From Phoronis australis (taxonomy: Eukaryota; Phoronida; Phoronidae), in contig NMRA01000282.1 in NCBI GenBank assembly GCA_002633005.1, positions 495,460-559,459 of the forward strand: a stretch of DNA of 64,000 nucleotides, given 5' to 3'. The stretch's first letter is position 1. The number at the start of each line of letters is the position of its first letter. A model generated the notes under the pieces. That model did not search any database. It saw nothing but the letters and a program-made list of their open reading frames with translations, and was not told where the DNA came from. Both the position numbers and the translations under genes were made by a program. Positions 44,590 to 57,660 of the stretch are shown one piece after another.

Positions 44590-46010
44590 TTAAAAGATAA
44601 GTGATACACATGTTGGTATATTCTGAGAACGTAAAAACTGAGCAGCAAGCATTTTCTTTACATTGATTCAAACAATGGACCGTACTTCGGGCATATTTAA
44701 AGTCTGAACTTTCTTGGTGATGTTTACAAACAAGAAGTACACATCAACACGTCAAGCGTATATTCTGACTTGCTCGGGGTTCACATATTCCGGGGCGCTG
44801 CAGGAGTCTGACACAGAGGATGTCTGGCAATCTTTCTTACAAGCTTGATGGCCTGTGAAACATCGGCAGATGTTTTTATTTCTAAAAATCTATTAACCCA
44901 TTTACACAAATATTAGATTGGCACCACGTTTCGGTTGGTCATGTATGGGGTGTTGCAGTCTATCAGCGTTTTAGACGTACATGTAAAAGTGTCTGGTGCC
45001 CTCTTGGTGGACATTGATTAGCTCCATTTTCACGGACAACAGTGCGAATGAATCTTTCGGTCCTAAGTTTGACACTCGGTAAAACCTCAAGATGCCAGGA
45101 GAAATGACTGACCGAAACTTTGTGGCAATATGAATACGCTGAGGGTAGGTGGGGATATGTCTTAGAAATCATTTTACAACGCCACCACCTTAAATTGTTT
45201 TGAGAAAGCTCGTTTTTTAACCATTTTCGGTATTGGAATGAATGACAGTAACGAATACTTACAAGTCGACTCCACTGGTGTCACCGGGCTTAAAAAACAT
45301 TAGTCCAAAAAGATAATGCTGAGTTAGGACAGGTCCAAAATCCGGTCGTAAGCACGTTGATGGACAATTGGTGCTGCGTTAATTGTTAAAAGTGCGAAAC
45401 GTATCTGAAATGACTAACTTTTTATGTTAGGATTTCTAAGTTAAAACGACCCCTGTCTTCAGAAGCCAAGTTGATGGACAATATGTAAATTAAAATCCAA
45501 GCATTGATCGCCTTAGCTATAAAACTAAACACGTCTAATATAACGTTCTCCTGAAGATAAAATGAGAGGGCGTCATGTCTGGTTAGAGAATATTTTATGG
45601 TGTCGTTTTCTGGACAAATAAAGCTTCATTATCGATTACGCATTATTCACTCACCGGAACAAAATAGTACTAGACAGTACTCCCATCTCATGGAAGGTTC
45701 AGTTGTGTAACACCAGGGCGACTTTTCCACGCCTGGGTTCCTGCAGAAGTTTTCAATTGTGTCCGCATTACTCTTAGTATGAGTATGAGGATTTTGAGTA
45801 TCCCATCTCTGATACGTCCTTCCCGACACTGTGACCGACATGGTTCCACTGTAATCCTCGCCAGACGCGAGGAACTTAATTCACGGCCGTCTGTAATAAC
45901 TGTTGTCGAAGGAGGCCGATTATGGTATTGTTGACTCGTTTGACAAATGGACGCCAGCAGTACAAATATATAAATATTAAGATTATGAGCAACCTAAAAA
46001 TACCAAATTT
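44590..46010 (-). pseudogene. Broken kringle-PAN paralogue
   Basis: The kringle exon (about 45920-45655) reads SGTMSVTVSGRTYQRWD, FCRNPG, PWCYTTEP and YCLVLFCSG with donor GTGAGTG. The third-type cysteine before QRWD is Tyr, and upstream a base is lost near the GRE motif. The PAN exon starts at 44852 (GHQACKKDCQTSS) but meets TGA after QVRIYA. A later part lost bases, including the KFV and VRS blocks. It is non-functional. The signal-peptide region near 45960-46000 is disrupted. Confidence 0.7.
44862..45195. repeat. Inverted stem-loop repeat, paralogous copy
   Basis: Contains ACCTCAAGATGCCAGG...CTGACCGAAACTTTGTGG at about 45084-45126 and the inverse TTTCGGTTGGTCATG near 44929. It again adjoins the splice acceptor of the PAN exon. 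Confidence 0.6.
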
Positions 46011-47309
46011 TACAACATCGTATCCTCAAAACATTTAGACATTGTGAATCACGCACTCTCCTCCAAAAAGCTCATTTTTAATTTTTCATTTCTCATCAAA
46101 CACTAGTTAAAATTGGCCTTTTTATCACTTTTATTGAGACTGGGCCTATGCATCAAACAAAATCGAGAAAGTAATTTAATAAAGTGCGACATCGGTTTCG
46201 ACAGTTCGCCATTAATAATTTTATCAAAAACTTGGATAAAGTTGTTTTGAAATAATTATATCTTTCTTTTTATTAATTTTAAGTAAAAATTCATGACGAC
46301 GAGACGCGGATCGCCGGAACGGACCCGTAATTCAACATCCCAACCTCACCGACCAAATAAATCACTTCAGTGGCTTCCATGTTGCTAGGTTACCCTGCTA
46401 AGGTCTTGAGCGCAATCGGATGACTTCGAAAACTTGTGTCATTCTGCTTTTTCGCGACCGTTGCTAAATTTCAGGCAAATGAACATTGGAGACATTTTCA
46501 GCTTAAATTTCTAGGCAATAGGATTTAGAATCTTGTCTCCCAGGAAGTAATCGTGAATTTGCTGCTTGGGGAGAAAACAAAAAATCGCAAAGTTTCGATC
46601 ATGTTTGGCATTTAGATTTATTTGTTTTAGACACAGCAATGAAAAACACATGGTTTCGTTGATTTTGTTTATCTAAGAAACACCATGGAGTGCGCTTTCT
46701 ACAAGTTTTGCATTTTTCCATTTTTCAGAGTGAAATCAGCTACCAAAGACTTTCATTGAAGCACTTCATATTTTTGACGAGATTAGGCGTTAGGGTATGG
46801 GCGATATTCACCCTCCCGAAAAAAGCACAAACAAGTCATTGTCATACGACATTGACTGACATCATACATATGACTTTTGTTTCAGATTTCGAATAACAGG
46901 TTACTTAATTTGAAAAAAGGGAGATTTTGCGTTGAGTTTTTGTTATTATAGAAATAAAATGACTATGAACTCCGCGTTCCGTCCAAGAAACGAACCTTTG
47001 ACTTAGACCTCCTCTCGCTATAAAGTTGATGTCAACTTGTTCCTTACTTAGATGAGAAGTGATTTCTGAGTTTGCAAAGAACTGAAAGTTCATTATTGAG
47101 GTTTTGAGACCAAGGTTTTTACTTAGAATGTCACGTCGTGATAAGTCAACTTGTACACCCTGGTCTTATGCAAAAACGAATTGTCAGATCTTCCGAAGTC
47201 CTGAAATCACCTCTAATTTGACTAAGGTACAACTTGAGCCCAAATACTGAACTGAAAGTGGTGTAGCTCAAAAATCGTTTTCTTGTGACACAAATCGGGT
47301 TTATAAGTA

Positions 47310-50042
47310 AGCCGCCGCTACATCAAATTTCTCTATGATGTCATACTAAACATATAAGTAGACCTTATGTGTAAATTAAATTCTTGATAAAACGATCTAA
47401 TGGGGCTATTCGACGAATTCTCTTCGCGGTGTCGCTGCTGTACTAGTGGTGATTGAATTGCGCATGCGTCGCTGTTTGCCTATAAACAACTGGTAAAAAG
47501 ACAAAATTGTTATCAAAAATGTCCTCGCACTAAGCCTTGTTATTGTTATTTTCCCGTGTGGTAAAAAAATCTCAACAGATCTAAGGTTACTACATGCGTG
47601 GAGAATAACGGTCAAAAGGGTCTACCAATAGACAAAAAGTGTTTGGATGCCGAAGCCTCACCCCAGGTGTGTGCTCTATGCATTTCCATTGAGAGACTAC
47701 ATAATCACGTTACTTGGTAAGTTTTTAGCCATTAGTTTCTATTGACATCGTTCAGTGATGTTATTCCCAACAGTTACCTTTCTGAATAAGGGTTTATTCA
47801 GTGAAACCAAGTGTTTCTTTTCAGTAACTCACCCGGTACCCGGATGGTAGGCTAGCAGCACATATTGATTATCCTGGGTAGGAGTGCTCCCAATATAAGA
47901 AGTGTATGGGACGCGCAGCTCAGAAGTCAAGGGTGAATTTTTCACAGCAGTTACTCTTCAAAACTATGCTACGTCCAATAAAATCATCTAGATGGGTGAG
48001 TTTTTTTGTTTTATACCGGACCCTACCCCCAGGACTACCAGATTAGTTAACGAATTAACATGAATGATCTATTAAGTAAATTCGTAACATTGCATTGGAA
48101 TAAATGTTGACATCAAGAATGAATTTTATTTGTTGAGATGAGAAACATATTTTTGGTGTCACGAAAAACACATATTTTAATTCACTTTTAGCCTGTTTCA
48201 AATATTTTGATTTAGATCTAAACTAAGGCTTGGGTACAAAGATTATTAGTTTCTACATATAAACATGAAGATGAAATGTCAAGTATGTTCTGCCTTACAA
48301 AAGTAGTTTATCTTATGATTTCTTTTTTTAATTTGCTAATATTTCTCTGACTATTCTGTTACAGGTGAGAGAAAGCGAATGAAACCAGCCGCCTTATCGT
48401 CTACTTTACCTTTCGACAAAGTGAAAAGCAGTCCTTCAGCAAAAACCTGAGAGAATTAAATCTCTCAATTCAGAAAGTCAGCCCTTGATATCCCTGATTA
48501 TGGACTCTGTTGCATTGACAAAATTAAAATTGTTTTTAACAATATTGTTCTTATGTATGTATGTGGTTGTTCAGTTTGCCATTTTGTTTTTAAATACACT
48601 GGTTATTGTTTATTCTCGAATCTTGTGCAAAGCAGATTCTAATCCAGCTAGCTACGATTGAAAACATACTTTGCTTGCACGTGGTATTGGTAATCATTTC
48701 ACCTTCATAAAGAAACAGTGCAGTTGCACTATATGGGGCTTTAAAACTGAAGAAATATTGCGGTTTGAATAATTAGTAACAAACTTGCCTGCAGATGAAA
48801 ATTTATTCGATCATCAAGGAGTACTTTTTACTGACAATAAGACAATCGATGCAGTCACTGAAAAGTTTTTACCATTAGTACAAAGTCTTTCTTCCGAAAG
48901 GAAAAACTGATGTCACTCAGTGAGGAAGGACAGGTATTTGTACCAGATGCTTTTGGTTTTTATTTCACTGGGATCTAGTTTCAATGGCCTAAAGAAGCGC
49001 TGTAAAAAGGTCCAGTTTTGGCACGTGGCTTTCCTTCATGTAACCTTATACAGCCTCAATGACATCCACAATTAGGTCCTTGAAGGTAAACAACATATCA
49101 CTTGACTCGCTTTGTGCCCAAAATCTGACCCTGGACTAGACCAGAGTGCTACTAGGTCTTCTTTAGCTGCAGTCCCTCATGTTTCTTCCAGGAAAGGAAA
49201 TAAACAAATATTGTCCACACATGACTCATTGCCTATGAAAGGGCATCCTCACTAATGAGGCTGGCTGGTGCAGCAGCCAGATATAGTTCCTCTTCACACA
49301 CAAACAATCCAATGGCACATTGTAACTTAGTATTGCCATTCATACTTCTCCAGAGCCTCTGGCTTGTGTATTGGGCCATGTAGCACTGCTGGTGTGTATA
49401 CAAGCTGTGGAAAGGAGTAACAAAGCTTGTCTATGTTGCGGCTTTAAGTGACCTTGAAAATGTCACTGAACCTGGTATAAATATTGAAATATGAATAATT
49501 AAGTACTTCAGGTTGGGTCAAAAATGTTGCCCCTATTTTTCAAAAACGTGATACAATTTCACACAAAATGAAATAATTACTAATACCAGAAAGCAAGGGT
49601 ATTGTATAAAACTGCGTTTTTTTCTTTCATTCCTAGCCATAACAATTCTTTGAACGCAGCACTTGTCTGCAAAATATGCAAGTTATTTGAGACAACTTCA
49701 AACGTTTGTCACCCGTTTTCAAGCCTTTTAATTTTTGTTACTTTCAGCAATTTGAAACACCCATTACAGGTTCATGGGTCTGTCAAGGACACTTCTGGTC
49801 TAAGGCTGAGGGAACCGTTTTTCAGATTTTTCATGTTTCGTCTAATAGAAGATATGAAAACTTGGGTCATTTAAAAAAGGATGGATAATGTTCCTGTTGT
49901 TTAAAATCCTAAGGCACTATAGCTTGTGTATTGGCAGTAAGAATAATACGTTCAAATACGACTTCACTGGTATTTTCACAGCAAAAATGCAATTTTCACA
50001 AAAATGGCAGTCATATGAATTTATGAACGACTTGCAACATTC
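47310..50042. other. Intergenic stretch with no recognised gene
   Basis: Only short frames. A fragment at 48775-48915 reads like protein (LPADENLFDHQGVLFTDNK) between stops, but no family is recognised. 48980-49066 recurs at 51103-51182 (TTTCAATGGCCTAAAGAAGC). The stretch ends at the N at 50043. Confidence 0.45.
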
Positions 50043-50043
50043 N

Positions 50044-50094
50044 GTGTTTTCGCAACTTTTTAAAATTACTCATAATTGCTTAGCTAAGTGTGTG

Positions 50095-50160
<66 letters not shown>

Positions 50161-51182
50161 TGTTATTACTGTTTTAATCGTCAATAATAATTCATTTGTG
50201 CCATGTTTACCTGTTGCCCAGATGCCATTATATATGTTAATTCGATTTCTGAGAATTAGGCCTCCTGTTATCTGTAGTATTTTCCTTATATTCATGAAAT
50301 AAAATTTAAAAAGCGAAAAGTTTACATTGTAAAAGCACCCAATCCAGTACTTCGTGCTACTGAAAGCGTACAATTTATTTGACACGCTCTTAGCGGACTG
50401 TCCTACTTGTTTGAATTTTTTCCGCCATCCAGTCACACCATCTAAATGTCCCGCTTTTTTACACACGGCCAAACTGACATAGTATCATATATTTTTGTAA
50501 TTTCTCAAGCGACAGAGACATATTTTCCAGCTCGACTGAAAAAAAACGGGACGTTTCATGGGTTTTGCGGCACCCACATTTCCCCATTATATACAAGTAT
50601 AACTATAAAAACAACAAAAAAAAAACGCTGCGGGCGTTTTTGTGTATTACATCTCCCGTTCGAAAGAACACGCTGTCGGTACGTTTTCATGTGTTGCGAC
50701 GAACATTTCACCCCTACGTTTTGGCTTAGGCCACTCACTTTTTATCCTGGAGTCCAGCTTTTCAATCCATTTGTTCTGTTTTTTCGTTCATTAATGTTGA
50801 CCGGGACAACTATGCAACGGGTATCAAAATAACATTGTTTCTTTTATTGTTATTATCCTGAGTCCATTGTCTTCTGTAACATAACAATCGTAAAAATATG
50901 TTCTAATGTCTCTTGTTTGCAATAACATGCACTACACGTATAAGATCACAAACTTTTACTTTCTGAAGAAAAAAGTTTATTTCTAAACTTTTATGGAAAG
51001 TTCTACACTGCAACCAATGTGATGATTTGTCCACAGTACATTTCAAAGCTTCCTTATCGAAATTTGTCAGTTTTTATCTATCAGAAAACCTTCATCTGCA
51101 AGTTTCAATGGCCTAAAGAAGCGCTGTAAAAAGGTCCAGTTTTGACACGTGGCTTTCCTTCATGTAACCTTATACAGCCTCA
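50044..51182. repeat. Second copy of 27430-28500 joined to a copy of 48980-49066
   Basis: Starts right after the N. It is nearly identical to 27430-28490, then at about 51103 switches to the 48980-49066 sequence. The junction is a chimera of two segments of this same window. Confidence 0.8.
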
Positions 51183-52480
51183 CTAGTACACGCGCGCCCT
51201 CTAGTAATGTAAAGATTGTCTAACAGCTCCACTGATTTTACAAGGGAAGAAATTCCTCGTCTTCGTTTATTCACATCAAGAAAATTTTTTCAATACCCCA
51301 ACAACACAACCTAATCGCCATCTTAGGAAATGCAGTGCGGCAATCGTGATCCTGATTTTTTCGGCCCTAAAAGTGATTTTGAAGAAAAATGTGTGAGAGC
51401 GAAAATGCCAAATTTCGAATGAATCAAAATTATAGAAAAATATTCTATTGTGTCGGGCCCCTTCACTTCCTCACGAAGTAAAACTCAGAGTTATTTCATG
51501 ACGCAAATTTGCAACTCTCTTCCAAAGTTGCAACATATTTTTATCTTTTCCGTCACCCTGACCCAAGAGGATCATTGTCAGCTGTAGCAGACCTGGTTTT
51601 GACCTTTGAATAATAAAAGAAAGCGACCTCTAGCTATACTTACCAACAGCAGAAAACAGTGATGCAAAGTTTTTCAAGAAACACCATTTCAATTCCACTG
51701 GAAACTTTAGCATTTTCTCAGGATAGAAGTTGGCTTACATCTATCGTCTGCTACAACTTCTAGGTTTAAGAAATGGACGCAAGTACTTCACATTTGCTTG
51801 CTGTTCGCCTATGTATATTCCACATTCATAATTAGTAATCGATTATTGTATTTGAAAGATTTCTTGACGAATTCAGAAACACAATGGGTTCGTGTGTTTG
51901 ATACATTTGCCGGCTTCAGAATTCCCAGAGCAGCAGAGACGTCGTTGTGGGAAATTTATGAAAACAAATTAGCTTTGAAAAAAATACTTCCTACGTATTT
52001 ACATCAGTTTTGAAATCAATTAGTTCATTCACACCTACCTCTAGCCTATTTACATAGACACGACGTTTCGGTTAGACATTTTTGCAGCTATCTCCAGGTA
52101 TTAAGGAATTCTTAAAAGATAGATCACGAGTGTATGCTGACAATCTAATGGCCCGTAGCTCAATCCCTGCTTGCGCCAAAAAGCAGAAAAGATTTGCTCA
52201 TCATTGACCACCATGACAATACCATATGCACCTGCTCGTTCTTCAAAGAATGCTGTAGCACCCAAACATGGCCAGAGAAATGGCTTACCGAAACTTTGAA
52301 GATAGGCACAATCTACTTGCGTAAATAGAGTTTAAAAATGATGTTAGGCCTACTACATCGTCACCTCAAAGCGGTTTTAGGAAGAAGACATTGCTACGTA
52401 ATGACAAAGGATTTTTAACAAACGCTGAACATGTTAAATTGTTAACTGAATTGTAAATTCACAAATAGTCGTTAGTAACA
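51183..52480. repeat. Segment related to 29905-30000 and 33320-34020
   Basis: 51235-51330 resembles 29905-30000. 51370-51800 resembles 33350-33810. A diverged stem-loop repeat (TTTCGGTTAGACAT near 52067, TTACCGAAACTTTGAAG near 52285) interrupts it at 52010-52390. Confidence 0.5.
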
Positions 52481-53820
52481 AGAGTTTACGAGCGAAAACT
52501 ACGAGCGTACTTTTTCAAAGCTCACGTGACCTACGAAAAATTTTTCATTGGATATAATGATTATAGTAGTAAAATACGAGCGAGGTCGCGGTCGTAATTA
52601 CTGCACTTTCTCGAACGGCCCCATCTTACACTATAAAGCGTGCGGTTACAGATACTAATTACGTATAAACACCAGATGGCCTGATCACGTTCATGACGCG
52701 ATGACTTTTGTAAATACAGTGTTGCGCAATAAACACTGTACAATAATCTTTTCAAATTGAATCAAGGAGATGACTTGTCTTAGTGAAGATATAAATATGC
52801 ATCGGTGCACGTCTTGGGGATGGTGTGTATCCAGTGAAACGCGATAATACTTAACCCGTGTAAGTTTTACCCCGTGATAGCATCATTTCGATAAAAGACT
52901 CTCTCAGACCACACTTCACAATGGAGGGTGCTTTAGTCTGGATGTTTCAAGGTAAAGTGGTGTTGTCGTCTGTCGACACATGAGAACATATATATATTTT
53001 GTAACGGCACTTTTGGCAGATAAGAGCGATGCCGCATTAACTTACTTCTGAATGGTGTTCCCATTTGTGTGTTAGATTAATTCCACGTATGTAATTTTAT
53101 ATTCACACGAACTCTGAAGACTGTGTATACTCCCAGGGAAGCTTTACACCGTGTTTTCTTGCGTTTACATTACACAATACACTGCAATACGTACTTGTAA
53201 GTATACACTGGGATGTAATTGCTCTAATGAGTTGAAACAGTATCGTATAAACCGTGGTCAATCACAACGCAGCGTGAAAATAAATATTATTTGCATAGGC
53301 ATGGGAAGAAAGTGGCACGGGGGAGCAGCCCCGATGAGGTTGGGGACTAACTCCCTCCACTAAACAGGGCCGTAGGCGAGCGTACATGCACCCCGATAAT
53401 TTCAAAAGTGAGTGTGGAACCTTTGATGCGACCGGCGAAGGGCGTGAGGGGATGAGTCGGGCGGAAAAGAATACAGGAAAAATATGAATGAGACAAAGAA
53501 TTAGAGAACATTTGTGAACTACCACTATTGGAGAGAAAATGATTATTTTGTTACGGGGCTCCCATTTTAGACACTTTTAGGCACATGTAAGTAGTTCGAA
53601 AAAACTTGTCATGCTCGGATTTTCCAGAGTAAATAGAGTCAGATTTCTAAGTCCAAGAAAACATGGTTAGGGAATGCAAAACTGTATTTCCCCAGGGACA
53701 CCCTCATGGCATGGGCATCTGTCGTTTTCTATTCCAGTCTTTCTTGAAATTGTTTATCATTCGATACAAATCCAAGCTCTTTTAGTGGCTCAGCCGACGA
53801 CATCTATGGTTACCCTTTTA
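52480..53820. other. Intergenic, nothing recognised
   Basis: Short frames only. No repeat partner, RNA gene or domain was recognised. Confidence 0.4.
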
Positions 53821-55160
53821 CTGTTTTTCTTATTTATTTTCGTATTAAGGAACCACTCGCTTAGGCGACCCTAATGATGGAATCAGTTGCCTCTCTTTTC
53901 CTGTATTTCTGAAAAAGGTGCAACATTTTATGTTAAGGAATTTGGCCTGGTGCTAGACAGAAGGTGAGTGGATATCGAAATCTACTGTCGCCCTTTTCCA
54001 TTTTTAAAGAGAATCTGATAGTCTTTCACATTTGTTTAGAGTATTCGAGAAGCATGCAATTCATGTTAAGGGATCCCTCTACCTCCAATAAATCCGTCGA
54101 ACGTCAACTATTCATGAGTGGAAATAGATAAGATTTCAAATTTGTCAAATATCCCACGAATTGCGTGCGTGTGAAGCTCAACACTATAAAGACGTGCGGC
54201 CTTAGCGACAGAAATATGGAATTGTATTGAAAAACTAGGAGAGACAGCCATGGAGAAGATGGAAGTTTGAAAAAACTTGAAGACCAATATTCATGAATAA
54301 CACACAAGGTAATGTTTCTGATGTTTGATGCGGTTGAAAATATCAACACTTTACCCAACGAATTCAAAGAATAGTTTTTTCTTTTAAAGATTGTTATTAG
54401 GACAGTATTGTTGATGAAGAGGGAGTTGCTTGTCACTTCCTTGCATACAGGGCACATGTCGTCTCGCGCGTACTTTCACTACTCTATGGTGTAACCATGC
54501 AGTAGGACCTTGTGCAGAGTTGGTTCCACGAGAACTGAATTTGAACTTCCGGAATTACACTGAAATCTGGGTGCATCATTGAAAACATCGTGCGTATCAT
54601 TTTTCTCCAATCACTTGTACAAGCTCTGGCACCCGTATTTCAAGATGGTTTTTGAAACACTTCAATGGCAGTTAACCAGAGACTTCGAAACGGCTCCCTT
54701 TTCAGGTATACCTTCAAAGCATGGCCCTAATAAAGTGAACTTATCTCAAACTGGACCCAAGTGAATCGTCACGTTTCGCTTCAATTTCTGTCTCCGTGAA
54801 ATCTCATAAAATGTACTCTTCATGGTCAATTTCAGACCTTAACCGCGTAACCACGTAACGTTTCAAAACAAATTAGTTTGTGCTTTTCCATTCCTAATGT
54901 TATTTGCTACCTTACCGGCCTGCTAAAGCGACAAAAGAGAGGCCTGGCGGAAGTAAAACTGTTGTCGAATTGGAATGGAGAGTATAACTGGTGTCGAGTT
55001 TGGGATGAAACCGGATGTTAGCAGAGACGAAAATGAAGTAGACTGTAGATGGGGGAGGGCTACCACCTTAACTCGATAACTTGTTGTTGTCAGCTTTATA
55101 AAACTTGCCCATCATGGTAATAGAAAACACTATGGTGATTGGATTTATCTATTTTTATTG
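53820..55160. repeat. Second copy of 36755-38230 (to about 54900)
   Basis: Diverged collinear relative, see 36755-38230. 54900-55160 holds nothing recognised. Confidence 0.5.
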
Positions 55161-55600
55161 CAAAAACATTTGATCTCACCGATAGCGTCTCTTGAATTAC
55201 TAAGCTCTGTAGAATATTGTTAATTTTCAATTTTTTCCTTACTTAGAGGTGAGTTACGGGTTTGATAAGAACTGACGGCTTGTTACTCTTCAAAAAGTTG
55301 GTTTATCACAGCGTGCCATTTTATTTGCAAAACATATAGTTGACCGTGGGAGGGGAAATCGGAAGATATCTTGTTAGGCCATTAGGTCCCTGTGGGACAA
55401 AATCACTTAGCAAGACACCAGACTGGTCTATTTTTTCAGTGATACCGTTTTCCGTAACTCATTTTCCGGAAATTCCAGAAAATTTATTGACGCAGAAAGT
55501 GAAAAACATAATTTTTTATAATTAAATGCACATAACATATAAATAAAGCAAGTGCTGTTTAACAAACACTGGCTTGGGTCGGTTCCGCCTCAGTCCTCTC
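55160..55600. repeat. Second copy of 41470-42170, without the foldback insertion
   Basis: The uninterrupted ACATATAAATAAAGCAAGTGCTG at 55535-55558 is the empty-site version of the tRNA-like insertion at 41924-42121. 55600-56000 shows nothing recognised. Confidence 0.6.
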
Positions 55601-55999
55601 AGTTCGGAATAACTCGAGGTCTTGCATTTAACACACACGAAGACCGACGTGTCCGATCGAAGAGCCAGGAATAAATTCAATTATGTGTTCATGTGTTTTT
55701 GTTCTCTTCACTATTGCAATGAATACTGGGCAGCTGTTGCATTGTGCGCCTATACAAGAGCAAAAATGTTCAAATTCGGTTAATATTGGATATTGTGCTT
55801 TTGCGATGTTCATGAAAGAGCAGTTAGGAACTGCTTTTAACGTGAACCAGTTGTGCATGAGGGGCTATCAAAATAGCCCTTTTATTGTTTTTAGGGAAAA
55901 ACCAAAATTTGTCTAAAACGAATTGATACTTCAGAAAACTGAAACAGCGTTTTCAAGACTTAATTTTGAACCTTCGTTTCAAACGCATTTTGGTCATAG

Positions 56000-57000
56000 T
56001 ATGGATACCGTTTGTTTGCTATCAATCTATCATTAATTCCTTTTTGCGAAATTTTAATATAAATGAGTGGTCACGTGATCCAATAAATCGAGATTGGTAA
56101 AAAGTCAAAAGCAAACTCTTCAGGCTTTTTATTTTTAGATGATATATATTTTCGAAGACGTAAAATCTATAGATTCGTACATATTGAGTTGAATACAGCC
56201 GGTTCGATAAGGTCCTACATATCATCATACAATATTTACTGTCTACATAAACACATATATGACTGAAAATATTGCAACAAGTACAACATTTTATGATGTT
56301 TATTCACGTTGATCCCATACGCGTTGAATCAGTCGAGTGCAATGTGATATTGTTTTCCGTATTTCCCTCCCGCACTACTTCAACAGTGACCTCTGACATG
56401 GAATGATCAAAAGATAGGTCAATGTCCACTCAACGTCGTTAGCGGGTTCGATCAACAAACTTTCCCAAATTAGTTCAAAATATTACAATTGCAGCCGTAT
56501 AAATAACACTCAACATACAATCAGGTACCAAACGTAACATCTGGTACAAACCTGTTAATTATATGACACTTCTGTCTCAGTTTTCAATTGCTAAATATAT
56601 CGTCTTCAACCCAGGCGCCGATTCCTCGGTAATTACAATATCAAATATTGCTGTTGTTATTTAACTATTTTCAGGAAATGTTACAAGTTCAATGCACAAT
56701 TACCGTTGTTTTTATCTTTGTTATATCTTTTCAAGGAATAAATCGTTATATTTAAAACAGTTTCTATTACTAGAGAAAACTTGTAACCTAACGCTCAAGT
56801 ACATACATACATGTATATGATGTGATCCGCCACGTGAACAGTCTGGGTGAAGTATTTAAAAAAATCTGCCGAATAAATGACAAAAACTTTGGAATTCGAA
56901 GCGTATGGGATAAATACAAAACGTATCTCGATTGGCGTTGATGAAGTAATATTCCACTCGACACTATTCCATGTATCGACCGAGACCGCATGTATGTATT
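56000..57000. repeat. Two joined repeat segments
   Basis: 56000-56260 is an inverted relative of 42800-43045. 56305-56990 is a direct relative of 28745-29560. The joint lies near 56300. Confidence 0.6.
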
Positions 57001-57229
57001 TACGTTCGATGATCTGCTAATAATCTATAAGTGATATGTTGCTTCTGGTTTGTGTGGCACCATAAAAGCAATGCATTGCTATAGAATTAATGAATGGAAC
57101 AAATGCAATCTTGGTATTTTGCATTGTGTGCATTACACGTGGACAATTTTTTTTCTCTTCTCATAACTTTCATTGGAAGTTTTCCATAAAATTTCAAGGG
57201 TCCCTCGATTTTAAACGAAAGCGCTAGCA

Positions 57230-57660
57230 AGTGGTTACGTTTTTGGTTTTCGTTGACCATACCTGTGTTTACGCTCGTTTCGTGACGTCACACTATTGTA
57301 GTCAGATGTTGTCGGATAAAAGTGAACTGAATGTGGAAAGTGTGAAGCCATGTTATTCACCATTACATGAGACACGAACAGCAAACACAGAATCTTGGGT
57401 AACTCATAAAATTGGGTCACAGTCTAGGGAAGTTGGATGACCCACTAACTCATAGAATTGACAATAAATTGGTGGCGCTAGTGACAGCCACTTAACAGTT
57501 CACAACACACACCTGCAAAAATCACTCTTTGTGACATTTTCTCGTAAGACATTGCTTTGCAGCGACTGCTCTCTTCAAAGGGATCTCTTGCGAGAAAATT
57601 ACTGAGTAAAAGAATTAATTTGTTGATATTTGTCGATGGCACCAAATTAAAACATTCTGT
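57230..57660. repeat. Inverted relative of 42440-42780
   Basis: Shares, in inverse, GTGACGTCACGAAACGAG and GTGCCATCGACAAATATCA. No gene. Confidence 0.5.

Larger units (their letters stand above)
44345..47310. repeat. Paralogue of the 22244-27060 kringle region
   Basis: The collinear match starts at GATGAGCAAAAGTG.TTTTGCCA (44346; 22245) and continues through the PAN exon, stem-loop repeat, kringle exon and, in part, the upstream 26.6-27 kb segment. This is an older duplication than the 18-kb/22-kb pair. Confidence 0.75.
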
